This document shows positions 1 to 7,964 of a stretch of 34,489 bases of DNA, in pieces. The position numbers and the translations under genes are program-made. The notes beneath the pieces were generated by a model. It was not told the DNA's origin. It saw only the letters and a program-made list of their open reading frames with translations, and did not search any database. The stretch is from Prochlorococcus sp. AG-402-A21 (GTDB lineage Bacteria > Cyanobacteriota > Cyanobacteriia > PCC-6307 > Cyanobiaceae), in the NCBI GenBank assembly GCA_003279655.1, contig QCHI01000017.1, forward strand, positions 1-34,489, read 5' to 3'. Each line of letters begins with the position of its first letter. Within the stretch, counting starts at the first letter, position 1.

Positions 1-511
1 ACACCCTCACCAAATAGGTTCAAATTTCCTCTTCTGCTGATTAATCATTCTTCAATTTGAACATTTAGGAATCTCACCGCACTATCTTTCTTGGAAGGAT
101 TGATCTTAATCTTTGGTTGAAGGTTCATATTCTAACTTTTCTTCCTATGGGAGAGGGGGATGTCACATATATTACTTTCTTCTTTAATAGTAAAATAATG
201 CTTAGTAAAAGCCTTTCAGCAATTGGATAAATCATTTTGAATATTCATATAATGTATCAAGAACTTTGCTGTTGATCTTGCGATTACGCTTCTGAGTTAA
301 ACTTTTTATAGTACAAAACTCCAGTTGAGAAAAGCTTTTAAAGGCTTTTCTTTGATATGGTACAACGTTTTCTCATCGTTTAGTACGGATATATGTACAA
401 CATGGCAAGGGCGTATGTTTCCCTTGTTCCAACCTTTTGAATTAGTTCTTGGATAAACATGACAAGATCTGACTAATGAATTTTCTCCAAACTCAAGTAA
501 TAACCATAGAA
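1..511. other. Intergenic stretch without recognisable gene
   Basis: I read all frames and found only short, unconvincing open stretches, for example a 27-codon ORF beginning at the ATG near 147. There is no recognisable RNA family. One AT-rich hairpin at 329-350 is listed separately. The stretch lies downstream of the tRNA pair and before whatever lies left of the window. It could hold a small RNA or simply spacer sequence. Confidence 0.5.
329..350. terminator. Terminator-like hairpin
   Basis: The arms GAAAAGC (329-335) and GCTTTTC (344-350) are perfect inverted repeats around an 8-nt loop, followed on the plus strand by TTTG. The stem is short and AT-rich and the T-run is weak on both strands, so the strand and function are uncertain. 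It could end an unannotated small transcript in 1-328. Confidence 0.3.
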
Positions 512-535
512 AAAGACCCCAATCAGGGGTCTTTG
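509..535 (-). terminator. Rho-independent terminator of the tRNA pair
   Basis: AAAGACCCC (512-520) and GGGGTCTTT (526-534) form a perfect 9-bp stem around a 5-nt loop. Read on the minus strand the stem runs into a T-run, as expected for an intrinsic terminator. It sits about 35 nt beyond the 3' end of tRNA-Thr and fits termination of a tRNA-Tyr/tRNA-Thr transcript. Confidence 0.75.
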
Positions 536-569
536 ACTCTACTTAGGTGCTCTTGGTAGAGGGTCTGAG

Positions 570-641
<72 letters not shown>

Positions 642-653
642 ATGTGGAAAGAA

Positions 654-735
654 TGGGCCGGGTTGGATTTGAACCAACGTAGGCGTAGCCAGCGGATTTA
701 CAGTCCGCCCCCATTAACCACTCGGGCACCGACCC
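654..735 (-). tRNA. trnY-GUA: tRNA-Tyr(GUA)
   Basis: The reverse complement folds as an 82-nt class II tRNA with a long variable arm. The acceptor stem GGGTCGG/CCGGCCC includes one T-G wobble and is followed by discriminator A. The anticodon stem GCGGA/TCCGC holds loop CTGTAAA (anticodon GTA). The T arm contains GGTTCAAATCC. CCA is not encoded. It is the first gene of the Tyr-Thr tRNA pair and divergent from aroQ. Confidence 0.97.
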
Positions 736-843
736 GATCCACTCGATGAGATTAACAGTAAACGGTGCCACTTTTATCGAATTTGTTGGTCCTTTGAGGT
801 TGGAATCGATACGATCATGAAAGATGTTTAATTTGTCAGGAAT

Positions 844-1281
844 ATGGATCTTTTGCTAATTAATGGACCAAATTTGAATCTTGTTGGGAAAAGGGAACCA
901 ACTATTTATGGCTCGCAAACTTTAGAAGATATTCAAGAAGAGTTGTTGATTTTAGCTAGTGAACTTGATGCGAACCTCAAATTCTTTCAGAGTAATTCAG
1001 AAGGCGAGATGATTGATTGCATCCAAAACAGTGTTGGTTCTATTGACGGAATATTAATTAATGCTGGGGCTTATACACATACCTCAATTGCTCTTAGAGA
1101 TGCTTTATTAGGAGTTGCTATTCCATATGTGGAAGTACATCTAAGTAACATTTACTCTAGGGAAGAATTTCGCCATAAATCATTTCTTTCAGATAAAGCT
1201 TTGGGCTTGGTTTGCGGTTTTGGTTCAAATAGTTATCAACTTGCCTTGCAAGGAATAATCTCCTTTTTAAAGCGAGTATGA
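844..1281 (+). CDS. aroQ: 3-dehydroquinate dehydratase, type II
   Basis: Cytosolic shikimate-pathway enzyme converting 3-dehydroquinate to 3-dehydroshikimate for aromatic amino acid and quinone synthesis. The 145-residue length is typical of the dodecameric type II family. Visible motifs in order: [17 protein letters not shown] (residues 7-23) with the catalytic tyrosine Y22 and R17; the substrate-binding [10 protein letters not shown] segment near 72-81; [15 protein letters not shown] with the general-acid histidine H99. ATG at 844 directly precedes the conserved N-terminus. It stands first in a plus-strand run with miaE (7 nt gap) and cobI, and is divergent from tRNA-Tyr. Identification is firm. 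Confidence 0.96.
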   Translation: MDLLLINGPNLNLVGKREPTIYGSQTLEDIQEELLILASELDANLKFFQSNSEGEMIDCIQNSVGSIDGILINAGAYTHTSIALRDALLGVAIPYVEVHLSNIYSREEFRHKSFLSDKALGLVCGFGSNSYQLALQGIISFLKRV

Positions 1282-1288
1282 GGAATTT

Positions 1289-1903
1289 ATGGATAACTCA
1301 AAATATCAAGTTAGTGGGCAATCAAAGATTCGCTGGCTAATAAATAAAACTACTGAGGATTGGATAAATCTTGCAATCACTAATCCAATGGAAATACTTT
1401 TGGATCATGCACATTGTGAACGAAAGGCTGCCGGCGTAGCGCTACAACTTATGTTTCGCTATGTAAGCGAACCCGGGCTTTCAGAGGTCTTAAGTCCATT
1501 AGCACGAGAGGAGCTTGAACATTTTGAGAGGGTTTTGTCTATTTTAAAAGCGCGTGGAAGAAAACTTAGGAAATTGGCCTCACCCCCCTATGGATCAATT
1601 TTGGCAAAAAATATTTGCAAAGATGAACCATTACGAATGTTAGATAGCTTTCTGGTTGCCGGACTTATTGAGGCAAGGAGTCATGAAAGAATGAAATTAT
1701 TGTCAACACATTCTCCTGATATTGAACTTCGCAATTTATATGCAGACTTACTAAAAAGCGAGGCTAGGCATTTTGGAATTTATTGGAAATTAGCAGATGA
1801 ACGTTTTGATCGGAATATTCTTATTTCTAGGTTAGAAGCGTTAGCTAAGGTTGAATCTGATGCTTTAGTGAAAATGCATCATGAGCCAAGAATGCACAGT
1901 TAA
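1289..1903 (+). CDS. miaE: tRNA-(ms2io6A) hydroxylase MiaE
   Basis: Ferritin-like diiron monooxygenase that hydroxylates the isopentenyl group of 2-methylthio-N6-isopentenyladenosine at position 37 of tRNAs reading U-starting codons. The 204 residues carry a complete set of candidate diiron ligands with family-like spacing: E44 in CERKAAG, E75 and H78 in EELEH, E128 in IEARSHER, and E158 with H161 in SEARH. It starts 7 nt after aroQ and lies 36 nt before cobI, so co-transcription is likely. The reaction needs O2, consistent with an aerobic phototroph. Confidence 0.92.
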   Translation: MDNSKYQVSGQSKIRWLINKTTEDWINLAITNPMEILLDHAHCERKAAGVALQLMFRYVSEPGLSEVLSPLAREELEHFERVLSILKARGRKLRKLASPPYGSILAKNICKDEPLRMLDSFLVAGLIEARSHERMKLLSTHSPDIELRNLYADLLKSEARHFGIYWKLADERFDRNILISRLEALAKVESDALVKMHHEPRMHS

Positions 1904-1939
1904 TTATTGCTTTGTAAGTAGAAAAAATTATCCAATCAA

Positions 1940-2668
1940 ATGAAAGTTTTGACTATCACTGGCGTAGGTCCAGGAGATCCCTCATTATTAACTTTGGCAG
2001 CAGTTGATTCCATTCAAAAGTCAACAGTTGTTTCCTATCCTGTCTCAAATAGAGGTGGATACAGTCTTGCTGAAAAAATTGCTTCAAAGTGGATAACCAA
2101 AGATAAAAAAAAATTGCCTTTACTCTTCCCCATGGTTGACGACCCTAATACTTTAAAAAGGGCATGGCGAGTTGCTGGTAATGAATTAATGAGAATGATT
2201 GAAAAAGGTGAAAAAGTCGTTTTCCTTGCTCAAGGAGATATATCGATTTTTTCGACAGGTTCGTATCTTTCGAAGGAGTTAGAAAAACATCATCCAGATT
2301 GTCTTGTTAAATTAATTCCAGGAGTAACATCTTTTTCTGCAGCTGCCGCGAAAAGTAAATTACCACTTGCTTTTCAAGAGGAACAATTACTTGTAACACC
2401 TGTTCCAGACTCATATGAGAATCTAAAGGTTATTTTGTCGGATGCCGCATCAATGAAAAGGGTAGTTGTCTTGCTCAAACTTGGTAAGAAATGGCAATGG
2501 GTCAAACCTTTACTTGAAGAGCTAGACCTTTTAGAAAAGTCTATATTCGCAGAAAGAATAGGATTTTCAGATCAACAAATTGTTAGGGCATCTGATTTAT
2601 CTTTAGGTTCTAGGCCATATTTTTCTTTACTATTGATACGACAAAGTTGGCCTTTGACAATGCCCTGA
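1940..2668 (+). CDS. cobI: Precorrin-2 C20-methyltransferase
   Basis: SAM-dependent tetrapyrrole methylase of cobalamin (corrin ring) synthesis, acting on C20 of precorrin-2 or its cobalt form. The 242 residues have the family N-terminal GVGPGDPSLLTLAA SAM-binding motif (residues 8-21), a FLAQGDISIFSTGSY segment, and a LIPGVTSFSAAAA motif in the middle. ATG at 1940 places the glycine-rich motif eight residues in, as usual. It converges on the dus gene with only 6 nt between stop codons. Whether the pathway is the aerobic (CobI) or anaerobic (CbiL) version cannot be told from this gene alone; the two names are used interchangeably in cyanobacteria. Confidence 0.92.
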   Translation: MKVLTITGVGPGDPSLLTLAAVDSIQKSTVVSYPVSNRGGYSLAEKIASKWITKDKKKLPLLFPMVDDPNTLKRAWRVAGNELMRMIEKGEKVVFLAQGDISIFSTGSYLSKELEKHHPDCLVKLIPGVTSFSAAAAKSKLPLAFQEEQLLVTPVPDSYENLKVILSDAASMKRVVVLLKLGKKWQWVKPLLEELDLLEKSIFAERIGFSDQQIVRASDLSLGSRPYFSLLLIRQSWPLTMP

Positions 2669-2674
2669 AAACTT

Positions 2675-3667
2675 TTAGTCGTATTTATTCAGCGCGTCTT
2701 CAAGTAGCTTTATTGCCTCATCAGGAGTGCTTGCTCTTACTAATTTATGGCGAAGAGTAGAGGCTCCTTGAAAACCTCTGCAAGTCCAATTCATATGTTT
2801 CCTAGCAATTAAAAGACCATGATTACCTTTCTTTGAGACGAGTAATTTAAGGTGCTCTAAAGATAAGTTGACTTTCATCTTTGCGTCAGGTGTTCTAAAA
2901 GTTTTTTTATTTTTAATCTCTTCATCAATTTGCCCAATCAGCCACGGAGCTCCCATGCTTGCTCTTCCTATCATTACCCCATCGGCTTTCGTAATCTCAA
3001 GACATTTAATAGCATCTCTAGAGTTTTTAATATCACCATTAGCAATGAGAGGTATATCTAATGACTCTTTGATTTTTGAAATAGCCTTCCAGTTGGCATT
3101 TCCAGAAAACCCTTGTCTTCTAGTTCGCCCATGAACAGTTATTAGTTGCGCTCCAGCGTCCTGAAGACCTAATGCAAAAGATATTGGATCACTGGTTGCT
3201 TCACACCACCCCAATCTTATTTTTACTGTTACTGGAATTGATATGGCTTGAGAAACCTTTTTGACTATTAATTGAGCAAGTTTTGGGTCTTTTAATAGAG
3301 CACTTCCTCCTCCTTTTCTGGCAATCTTTTTTACTGGGCAACCCATATTGATATCTATAAGAAATGCACCAGAGGATTCGGCTTTGATGGCAGCATCTAT
3401 CATTGAGTCTGGTCGATGGTCAAAAAGTTGAACACCAATTGGTCCGATCTCTTCTGAAAGCTCAATTACTTTCTCTTCTCCATGACCTGATTCAAGACTT
3501 TTAGCATTTACCATTTCTGTAAAAAGTAAAGCATTTGGAGACCATCTACGAACAAATTTTCTGAATATTTGATCGCTTACACCTGCAAGTGGGGACTGAA
3601 TAACTGGACATTCTATAGATCTAGAAGTCCCATTACCTGATAAAAAAATCGGAGATAACTCTTTCAT
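2675..3667 (-). CDS. dus: tRNA-dihydrouridine synthase, DusB/NifR3-like
   Basis: FMN-dependent enzyme reducing specific uridines in tRNA to dihydrouridine. The 330-residue TIM-barrel protein shows the Dus core: SPLAGVSD at the N-terminus, IDINMGCPVKKIARKGGGSALL with the catalytic cysteine C110, VTVKIRLGW (K149, FMN contact), TVHGRTRRQGFSG and ANGDIKN. The NMGCPVKK form and overall length fit the DusB/NifR3 subgroup. The ATG start is at 3667 on the minus strand, divergent from der. The specific uridine modified cannot be read from the sequence. Confidence 0.92.
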   Translation of the reverse strand: MKELSPIFLSGNGTSRSIECPVIQSPLAGVSDQIFRKFVRRWSPNALLFTEMVNAKSLESGHGEEKVIELSEEIGPIGVQLFDHRPDSMIDAAIKAESSGAFLIDINMGCPVKKIARKGGGSALLKDPKLAQLIVKKVSQAISIPVTVKIRLGWCEATSDPISFALGLQDAGAQLITVHGRTRRQGFSGNANWKAISKIKESLDIPLIANGDIKNSRDAIKCLEITKADGVMIGRASMGAPWLIGQIDEEIKNKKTFRTPDAKMKVNLSLEHLKLLVSKKGNHGLLIARKHMNWTCRGFQGASTLRHKLVRASTPDEAIKLLEDALNKYD

Positions 3668-3994
3668 CCTTAAAGTAGGTTTGGATATATTTCAGTCATT
3701 ACAAAAAAATAAAGTTTTATTTGTTTCGCTTGTTTCAGAAAATAAGCAAAAAATACTTAATGATGCTTTTAAGGAAATGGGTACTTGCAGGAAAGTCACC
3801 AAAATCAAAAGGATTGACATCATAGATGGTTTAGTAGTTAATGAATCCCTTTTTTTTTGGGTCAATCTTTTTAGGGTAGTTTGATTTCTAAATCTCATTT
3901 TGGAAGCGAATGCTTTGCTCATACTTGTAGTATGAAGAATTAATCTTGATTTTGACCTATAAAGGTTAAATAATCTTATGAAAGGTAGAGAAAT
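3668..3994. other. Intergenic gap with weak overlapping ORFs
   Basis: This 327-nt gap separates divergent dus and der. A plus-strand ORF (TTG at 3681 to 3884, 67 codons) and a minus-strand ORF (3692-3922, 76 codons) overlap each other almost completely. Neither resembles a family I know, has a visible ribosome-binding site or shows domain-like composition. The plus ORF is slightly more protein-like, with mixed hydrophilic and hydrophobic residues. It could be a small hypothetical or a remnant. The gap must contain the promoters of both flanking genes. Confidence 0.4.
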
Positions 3995-5365
3995 TTGGCG
4001 CTACCAATAGTCGCAATAATTGGACGCCCGAATGTTGGGAAATCTACATTGGTTAATCGCCTATGTCAGAGTAGAGAAGCCATTGTTCATGATGAGCCAG
4101 GGGTTACTAGAGATAGAACTTATCAAGATGGATTTTGGAGGGATAGAGATTTTAAAGTTGTAGATACTGGAGGTTTGGTTTTTGATGACGATAGTGAGTT
4201 CCTTCCTGAAATAAGAGAGCAAGCTAATCTTGCACTTGAAGAAGCTGTCGTTGCATTGGTAATTGTTGATGGTCAGGCGGGAGTCACTACCGCTGATGAA
4301 TCGATTGCTGAATTCTTGAGGTCTCATTCTTGTAAAACACTAGTAGTGGTTAACAAATGTGAATCGCCCGAACAAGGGTTAGCAATGGCTGCTGAATTTT
4401 GGAAGCTTGGTCTTGGTGAACCCTACCCAATTTCTGCCATTCATGGAGTAGGGACAGGTGATCTTCTTGATCATGTAGTCACTTTGTTCCCATCTAAAGA
4501 TTTAGATGAAGTTAGTGATTCTCCAGTCCAACTGGCAATTATTGGGAGACCAAATGTAGGCAAGTCAAGTCTTCTTAATTCTATTTGTGGAGAGACAAGA
4601 GCTATTGTTAGTTCGATTAGGGGTACGACGCGAGATACGATTGATACTCGAATAACTCATCAGGATAAACAATGGAAATTAGTTGATACGGCGGGAATAC
4701 GTAGACGTAGAAGTGTTAATTATGGACCTGAGTTCTTTGGTATTAATCGCAGTTTTAAGGCGATAGAAAGGAGTGATGTTTGTGTTTTGGTTATAGATGC
4801 TTTAGATGGCGTCACAGAACAAGATCAAAGACTTGCAGGTAGAATTGAGCAAGAAGGAAGAGCTTGTTTGATTGTCGTTAATAAATGGGACGCTGTCGAA
4901 AAAGATAGTCACACAATGTCTGCAATGGAAAAAGACATTCGATCAAAGTTATATTTTCTAGATTGGGCCGAGATGCTTTTTACATCTGCTCTTACGGGAC
5001 AAAGAGTAGAAGGAATTTTTGCATTAGCTACTTTGGCAGTTGATCAGAATAGAAGAAGGGTTAGTACATCAGTTGTTAATGAGGTCCTTACTGAGGCATT
5101 AAAATGGAGAAGTCCTCCTACCACTAGAGGTGGAAAACAAGGGCGTCTTTATTATGGGACTCAAGTAGCTATTAATCCTCCAAGTTTTACGCTTTTTGTG
5201 AATGAACCTAAATTGTTTGGAGAAACTTATCGAAGATATATTGAGAGACAAATTAGAGAAGGCTTGGGTTTTGAAGGGACGCCAATAAAATTGTTTTGGA
5301 GAGGGAAACAGCAACGCGATGTCGAAAAAGATTTAGCACGCCAACAGAGAGGGGCTCGAAATTAG
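3995..5365 (+). CDS. der: Ribosome assembly GTPase Der (EngA)
   Basis: Essential double-GTPase needed for late 50S subunit maturation. The 456 residues contain two tandem G domains, each with a P-loop GRPNVGKS[TS] (from residue 10 and from residue 184), DTGG and DTAG G3 motifs, and NKCE/NKWD G4 motifs, followed by the C-terminal KH-like domain ([12 protein letters not shown]...[22 protein letters not shown] region). The start is TTG at 3995, which gives the family N-terminus [15 protein letters not shown]; no in-frame ATG serves. A 10-codon ATG ORF (3978-4010) overlaps this start in another frame. cbiQ follows 8 nt downstream. Confidence 0.96.
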   Translation: MALPIVAIIGRPNVGKSTLVNRLCQSREAIVHDEPGVTRDRTYQDGFWRDRDFKVVDTGGLVFDDDSEFLPEIREQANLALEEAVVALVIVDGQAGVTTADESIAEFLRSHSCKTLVVVNKCESPEQGLAMAAEFWKLGLGEPYPISAIHGVGTGDLLDHVVTLFPSKDLDEVSDSPVQLAIIGRPNVGKSSLLNSICGETRAIVSSIRGTTRDTIDTRITHQDKQWKLVDTAGIRRRRSVNYGPEFFGINRSFKAIERSDVCVLVIDALDGVTEQDQRLAGRIEQEGRACLIVVNKWDAVEKDSHTMSAMEKDIRSKLYFLDWAEMLFTSALTGQRVEGIFALATLAVDQNRRRVSTSVVNEVLTEALKWRSPPTTRGGKQGRLYYGTQVAINPPSFTLFVNEPKLFGETYRRYIERQIREGLGFEGTPIKLFWRGKQQRDVEKDLARQQRGARN

Positions 5366-5373
5366 TAATTATT

Positions 5374-6288
5374 ATGGATTGGCTAAAAAAGATTCCAATT
5401 GGTCAATATGTTTCTGGGAAATCTAGCTGGCTTCGTAGTATTGATCCTCGAATTAAACTCTCCTGGATCTTGTTGTTTTTGTTAACTCCAATTTTGGCTA
5501 ACTCCATCTGGAGAATTTCAACAGCTTTTGTTCTTTTATTAATTACATTTCTTAGTTCGCTGCCTCCACGTATTTGGTGGAGATCTCTAGTTTTTGTGTT
5601 GGTTTTCTCTTTGATTATTGGATCCTTATCGATTGTTTTGCCTGCGAGTGAAACATCAAGTGAATTGACCATAAGATCACCTAATGAAATACCTGGAGCA
5701 ATTATTTTGACTCGATCATGGGAGATCTTGAGGTTGGGGCCATTTAACTTCGGGGGTATTTCACTAGGACCATTAATCGTCGATCGTCGCTCAGCCGAAT
5801 TAGGTATTAAAACTTCGACTCTAATTTTTACTGTTATTCACAGTGTAAATTTAATGTTAATTACAACCCCTCCTGAAGATCTTGTTTGGGCAATAAGGTG
5901 GTTTTTTTTACCTCTAACTTTATTGGGAGTTCCGCTGGAAAAATTGTCGTTTCAACTCCTTTTGGCTTTACGATTTTTACCTTTAGTTCAAGAAGAACTC
6001 CAAAATCTCTTTCGCTCAATTGGTGTGAGGGCAATTGATTTTAGGAAATTGGGATTTAAGAGTTTTTTAGGTTTGATTGTTTCTCTAGGCGAAAGACTTT
6101 TGTCAAATATTTTGCTGAGGGCAGAACAGGGAGCGGACTCTTTAATGTCAAGAGAAGGGCTTTGGTTATCATCACAACAATTAAGACCTTGCATTGTTTT
6201 TGATTCTAGATATTTCTGGATTAATTTAGGTTCGATTTTTTTGCTTTTGATAGCTATTATCTTACGTTGTCTGTATGGTACGTCTTAA
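5374..6288 (+). CDS. cbiQ: ECF transporter transmembrane T component, CbiQ-like
   Basis: Integral membrane T subunit of an energy-coupling-factor importer, the family that takes up cobalt, nickel or vitamins. The 304-residue protein has several hydrophobic segments (about residues 28-70, 72-92 and 283-302 are the clearest) and the two arginine-containing coupling-helix motifs typical of T proteins, around RAIDFRK and RAEQGADSLMSREG. The reading frame is open upstream to 5296, but ATG 5374, 8 nt after der, precedes the conserved MDWLKKIPIGQY start and is preferred. No ATPase (A) or substrate (S) subunit is nearby, so substrate is unknown. The cobalt assignment is by family convention only. Confidence 0.82.
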   Translation: MDWLKKIPIGQYVSGKSSWLRSIDPRIKLSWILLFLLTPILANSIWRISTAFVLLLITFLSSLPPRIWWRSLVFVLVFSLIIGSLSIVLPASETSSELTIRSPNEIPGAIILTRSWEILRLGPFNFGGISLGPLIVDRRSAELGIKTSTLIFTVIHSVNLMLITTPPEDLVWAIRWFFLPLTLLGVPLEKLSFQLLLALRFLPLVQEELQNLFRSIGVRAIDFRKLGFKSFLGLIVSLGERLLSNILLRAEQGADSLMSREGLWLSSQQLRPCIVFDSRYFWINLGSIFLLLIAIILRCLYGTS

Positions 6289-6304
6289 TTAAAAAAACTG
6301 AGAT

Positions 6305-6571
6305 TTGAACGCTGAACGCTATCTAAATCATCCAACTTTTGGAATGTTATATCTAGTGTCACCGGCAAGTAATGGTAGAGATGTATATGCAACTTTATAT
6401 GCACAGAAAATATTTTTTTTAGTTACCTTGCAACCAAGGGGAGCCGCTTTTGAAGTTATTCCTTATATGGATGCTCGGCATTATTCAGAAATGCATTTGT
6501 CTAAATGTAAGAGAGAAAAATCCTCTGAATTGGACGTTTGGCAGGAATTGTTTAATCAAACTTTTATGTGA
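6305..6571 (+). CDS. pipX: NtcA co-activator / PII-interacting protein PipX
   Basis: Small cyanobacterial regulator that swaps partners between PII (GlnB) and the nitrogen regulator NtcA according to 2-oxoglutarate. The 88-residue product shows the family N-terminus YLNHPTFGMLYLVSPA, then LYAQKIFFLVTLQPRGAAFEVIPY (a Tudor-like domain) and a helical C-terminus. The start is TTG at 6305, the only codon placing the conserved YLNHPTFG motif at residues 6-13. The stop (6569-6571) is followed one base later by pipY, so the two are probably translationally coupled, as in other cyanobacteria. Its binding partner ntcA is not in this window. Confidence 0.93.
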   Translation: MNAERYLNHPTFGMLYLVSPASNGRDVYATLYAQKIFFLVTLQPRGAAFEVIPYMDARHYSEMHLSKCKREKSSELDVWQELFNQTFM

Positions 6572-6572
6572 T

Positions 6573-7220
6573 TTGATTTTGATTGGTTCTACTGAATTTA
6601 ATATAATAAAAGAATCATTACCCTTAGGGGTTAGTTTGCTTGCAATTAGTAAGGGGCATCATCAAGAATCCATTCGTAAACTTTCTGGTTTTGGTCAGTT
6701 GGATTTTGGAGAAAGTCGTTTACAAGAGGCTATTCCAAAAAAAAACGAGCTGAATGATCTGAAACAACTTCGATGGCATTTTGTAGGTACATTGCAGAAA
6801 AATAAAGTTAGAGGGGTGGTTAAAGAATTTGACTTTATTCATTCTGTTGATTCTTTGTCTTTGCTTGAACGAATTTCTAGAATTTCAGAAGAAGAGAATA
6901 AAACTCCGAATATATTCTTACAAGTAAAATTTCGTGATGACCCGAAAAAGAGGGGGTTTTTAAAACAAGATCTTTTGCACAGTTGGTCCAAAGTTATTTC
7001 TTTGAACAATATTAATTTGATTGGACTAATGACAATTCCACCAATAGCTCTTGATTTTTCTCAAAGAAAAGATTTGTTTTGTGAATGTAGAAATTTTGCA
7101 AATCATTTAAGATTAAAGGATTGCTCAATGGGAATGAGCAATGATTGGAAAGAGGCTATTGAAGGGGGCGCTACTTGGATTCGTTTAGGTTCTCGCTTGT
7201 TTGGAAATCGTAAGATTTAG
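6573..7220 (+). CDS. pipY: PLP homeostasis protein PipY (YggS/PLPBP family)
   Basis: Pyridoxal-phosphate-binding TIM-barrel protein involved in PLP and amino/keto acid balance; it has no known enzymatic activity. The frame is open back to 6450, but that part is the shadow of pipX. A TTG at 6573 (or 6579), right after the pipX stop, gives 215 residues, the family length. Visible: the PLP lysine K27 in LLAISKGHH, FGESRLQEA, WHFVGTLQKNK, GLMTIPP, and the phosphate-binding C-terminal region SMGMSNDWKEAIEGGATWIRLGSRLFG-like block. It is part of the pipX-pipY-sepF-proC cluster. Confidence 0.9.
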   Translation: MILIGSTEFNIIKESLPLGVSLLAISKGHHQESIRKLSGFGQLDFGESRLQEAIPKKNELNDLKQLRWHFVGTLQKNKVRGVVKEFDFIHSVDSLSLLERISRISEEENKTPNIFLQVKFRDDPKKRGFLKQDLLHSWSKVISLNNINLIGLMTIPPIALDFSQRKDLFCECRNFANHLRLKDCSMGMSNDWKEAIEGGATWIRLGSRLFGNRKI

Positions 7221-7292
7221 ATAAATTATAGAAGATATGAAAAAAACCATAAAAAAGCTTGCCCCTTAAGATAAGGAACGTTATTTAAGTAT

Positions 7293-7373
7293 ATGGTTCA
7301 TCCTTCAGTTGTTGAAGATGTATCGATTGTTGGCTTATCCAACTTTATTAACAAATTATCCCGAGAGGATTAA
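7293..7373 (+). CDS. Possible 26-residue leader ORF upstream of sepF
   Basis: ATG at 7293 opens 26 codons (starting MVHPSVVEDVS) that stop with TAA at 7371-7373, four bases before the GTG start of sepF. The sepF ribosome-binding sequence GAGAGGA lies inside its last codons. It has no recognised domain. It may be a translated leader coupled to sepF or a chance ORF; only its position argues for meaning. Confidence 0.3.
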   Translation: MVHPSVVEDVSIVGLSNFINKLSRED

Positions 7374-7376
7374 CTG

Positions 7377-7952
7377 GTGTCGCTTATTTCCCGTCTTCGT
7401 GCTGTCGTCGCTGGTGATGACTTTTTAGATAGTGATTTTGATGACCTCGATTACGAAACAAGTGATGACTTTGAAAAATTCAATAGAGCCAGTAAAGAAG
7501 GAAGTGGAGAAATGACAACTGTCTCTCAGAGTCATCCTTTCAATGGAAGAAATGGATTTGCCCCTTCAAATGTCATTGGTATGCCTGGGATCTCGACAAA
7601 TGATTCCGAAGTTAGCTTGATGGAACCACGTAGCTTTGATGAAATGCCAAGAGTAATTCAAGCTTTGCGAGAGCGTAAAACAGTTATTTTGAATCTGACA
7701 ATGATGGAGCCTGATCAGGCTCAAAGAGCAGTTGATTTCGTCGCAGGTGGAACATTTGCAATCGATGGACATCAAGAAAGAGTTGGGGAAAGTATTTTCC
7801 TGTTTGCACCTTCATGCGTAACTGTAACTAATTCCTTTCAAGAAGAGGCTTCTCCTTCAAGTGTAAGCACTAAAGGAGCTGACTTGATTCCTAAGGAGTC
7901 TTCGCCTGCACCAGAGCCTGCTTGGGGGGAGACAGTCGCTACAGCTCTTTGA
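7377..7952 (+). CDS. sepF: Cell division protein SepF (DUF552)
   Basis: FtsZ-interacting membrane-tethering protein of the divisome, essential in cyanobacteria. The 191 residues have an N-terminal amphipathic start ([16 protein letters not shown]), an acidic linker, and the SepF core from about residue 80: [46 protein letters not shown], then [20 protein letters not shown]. The tail is Pro/Ala/Ser-rich. The start is GTG at 7377, preceded by GAGAGGA. It lies in the conserved pipY-sepF-proC neighbourhood, with proC 12 nt downstream. Confidence 0.93.
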   Translation: MSLISRLRAVVAGDDFLDSDFDDLDYETSDDFEKFNRASKEGSGEMTTVSQSHPFNGRNGFAPSNVIGMPGISTNDSEVSLMEPRSFDEMPRVIQALRERKTVILNLTMMEPDQAQRAVDFVAGGTFAIDGHQERVGESIFLFAPSCVTVTNSFQEEASPSSVSTKGADLIPKESSPAPEPAWGETVATAL

Positions 7953-7964
7953 AGATTAAATAGA

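Noticed and set aside
3681-3922. Overlapping plus- and minus-strand ORFs between dus and der
   Set aside because: Both are short, overlap each other and show no recognisable domain or start signal; mentioned only as intergenic content.
3978-4010. 10-codon ATG ORF overlapping the der start
   Set aside because: Too short and with no conserved feature; likely chance.
5296-5373. Upstream extension of the cbiQ frame inside der
   Set aside because: It is the shadow of the der C-terminus; the ATG at 5374 fits the family start.
6450-6572. Upstream extension of the pipY frame
   Set aside because: It lies wholly inside pipX in another frame and does not resemble the YggS family.
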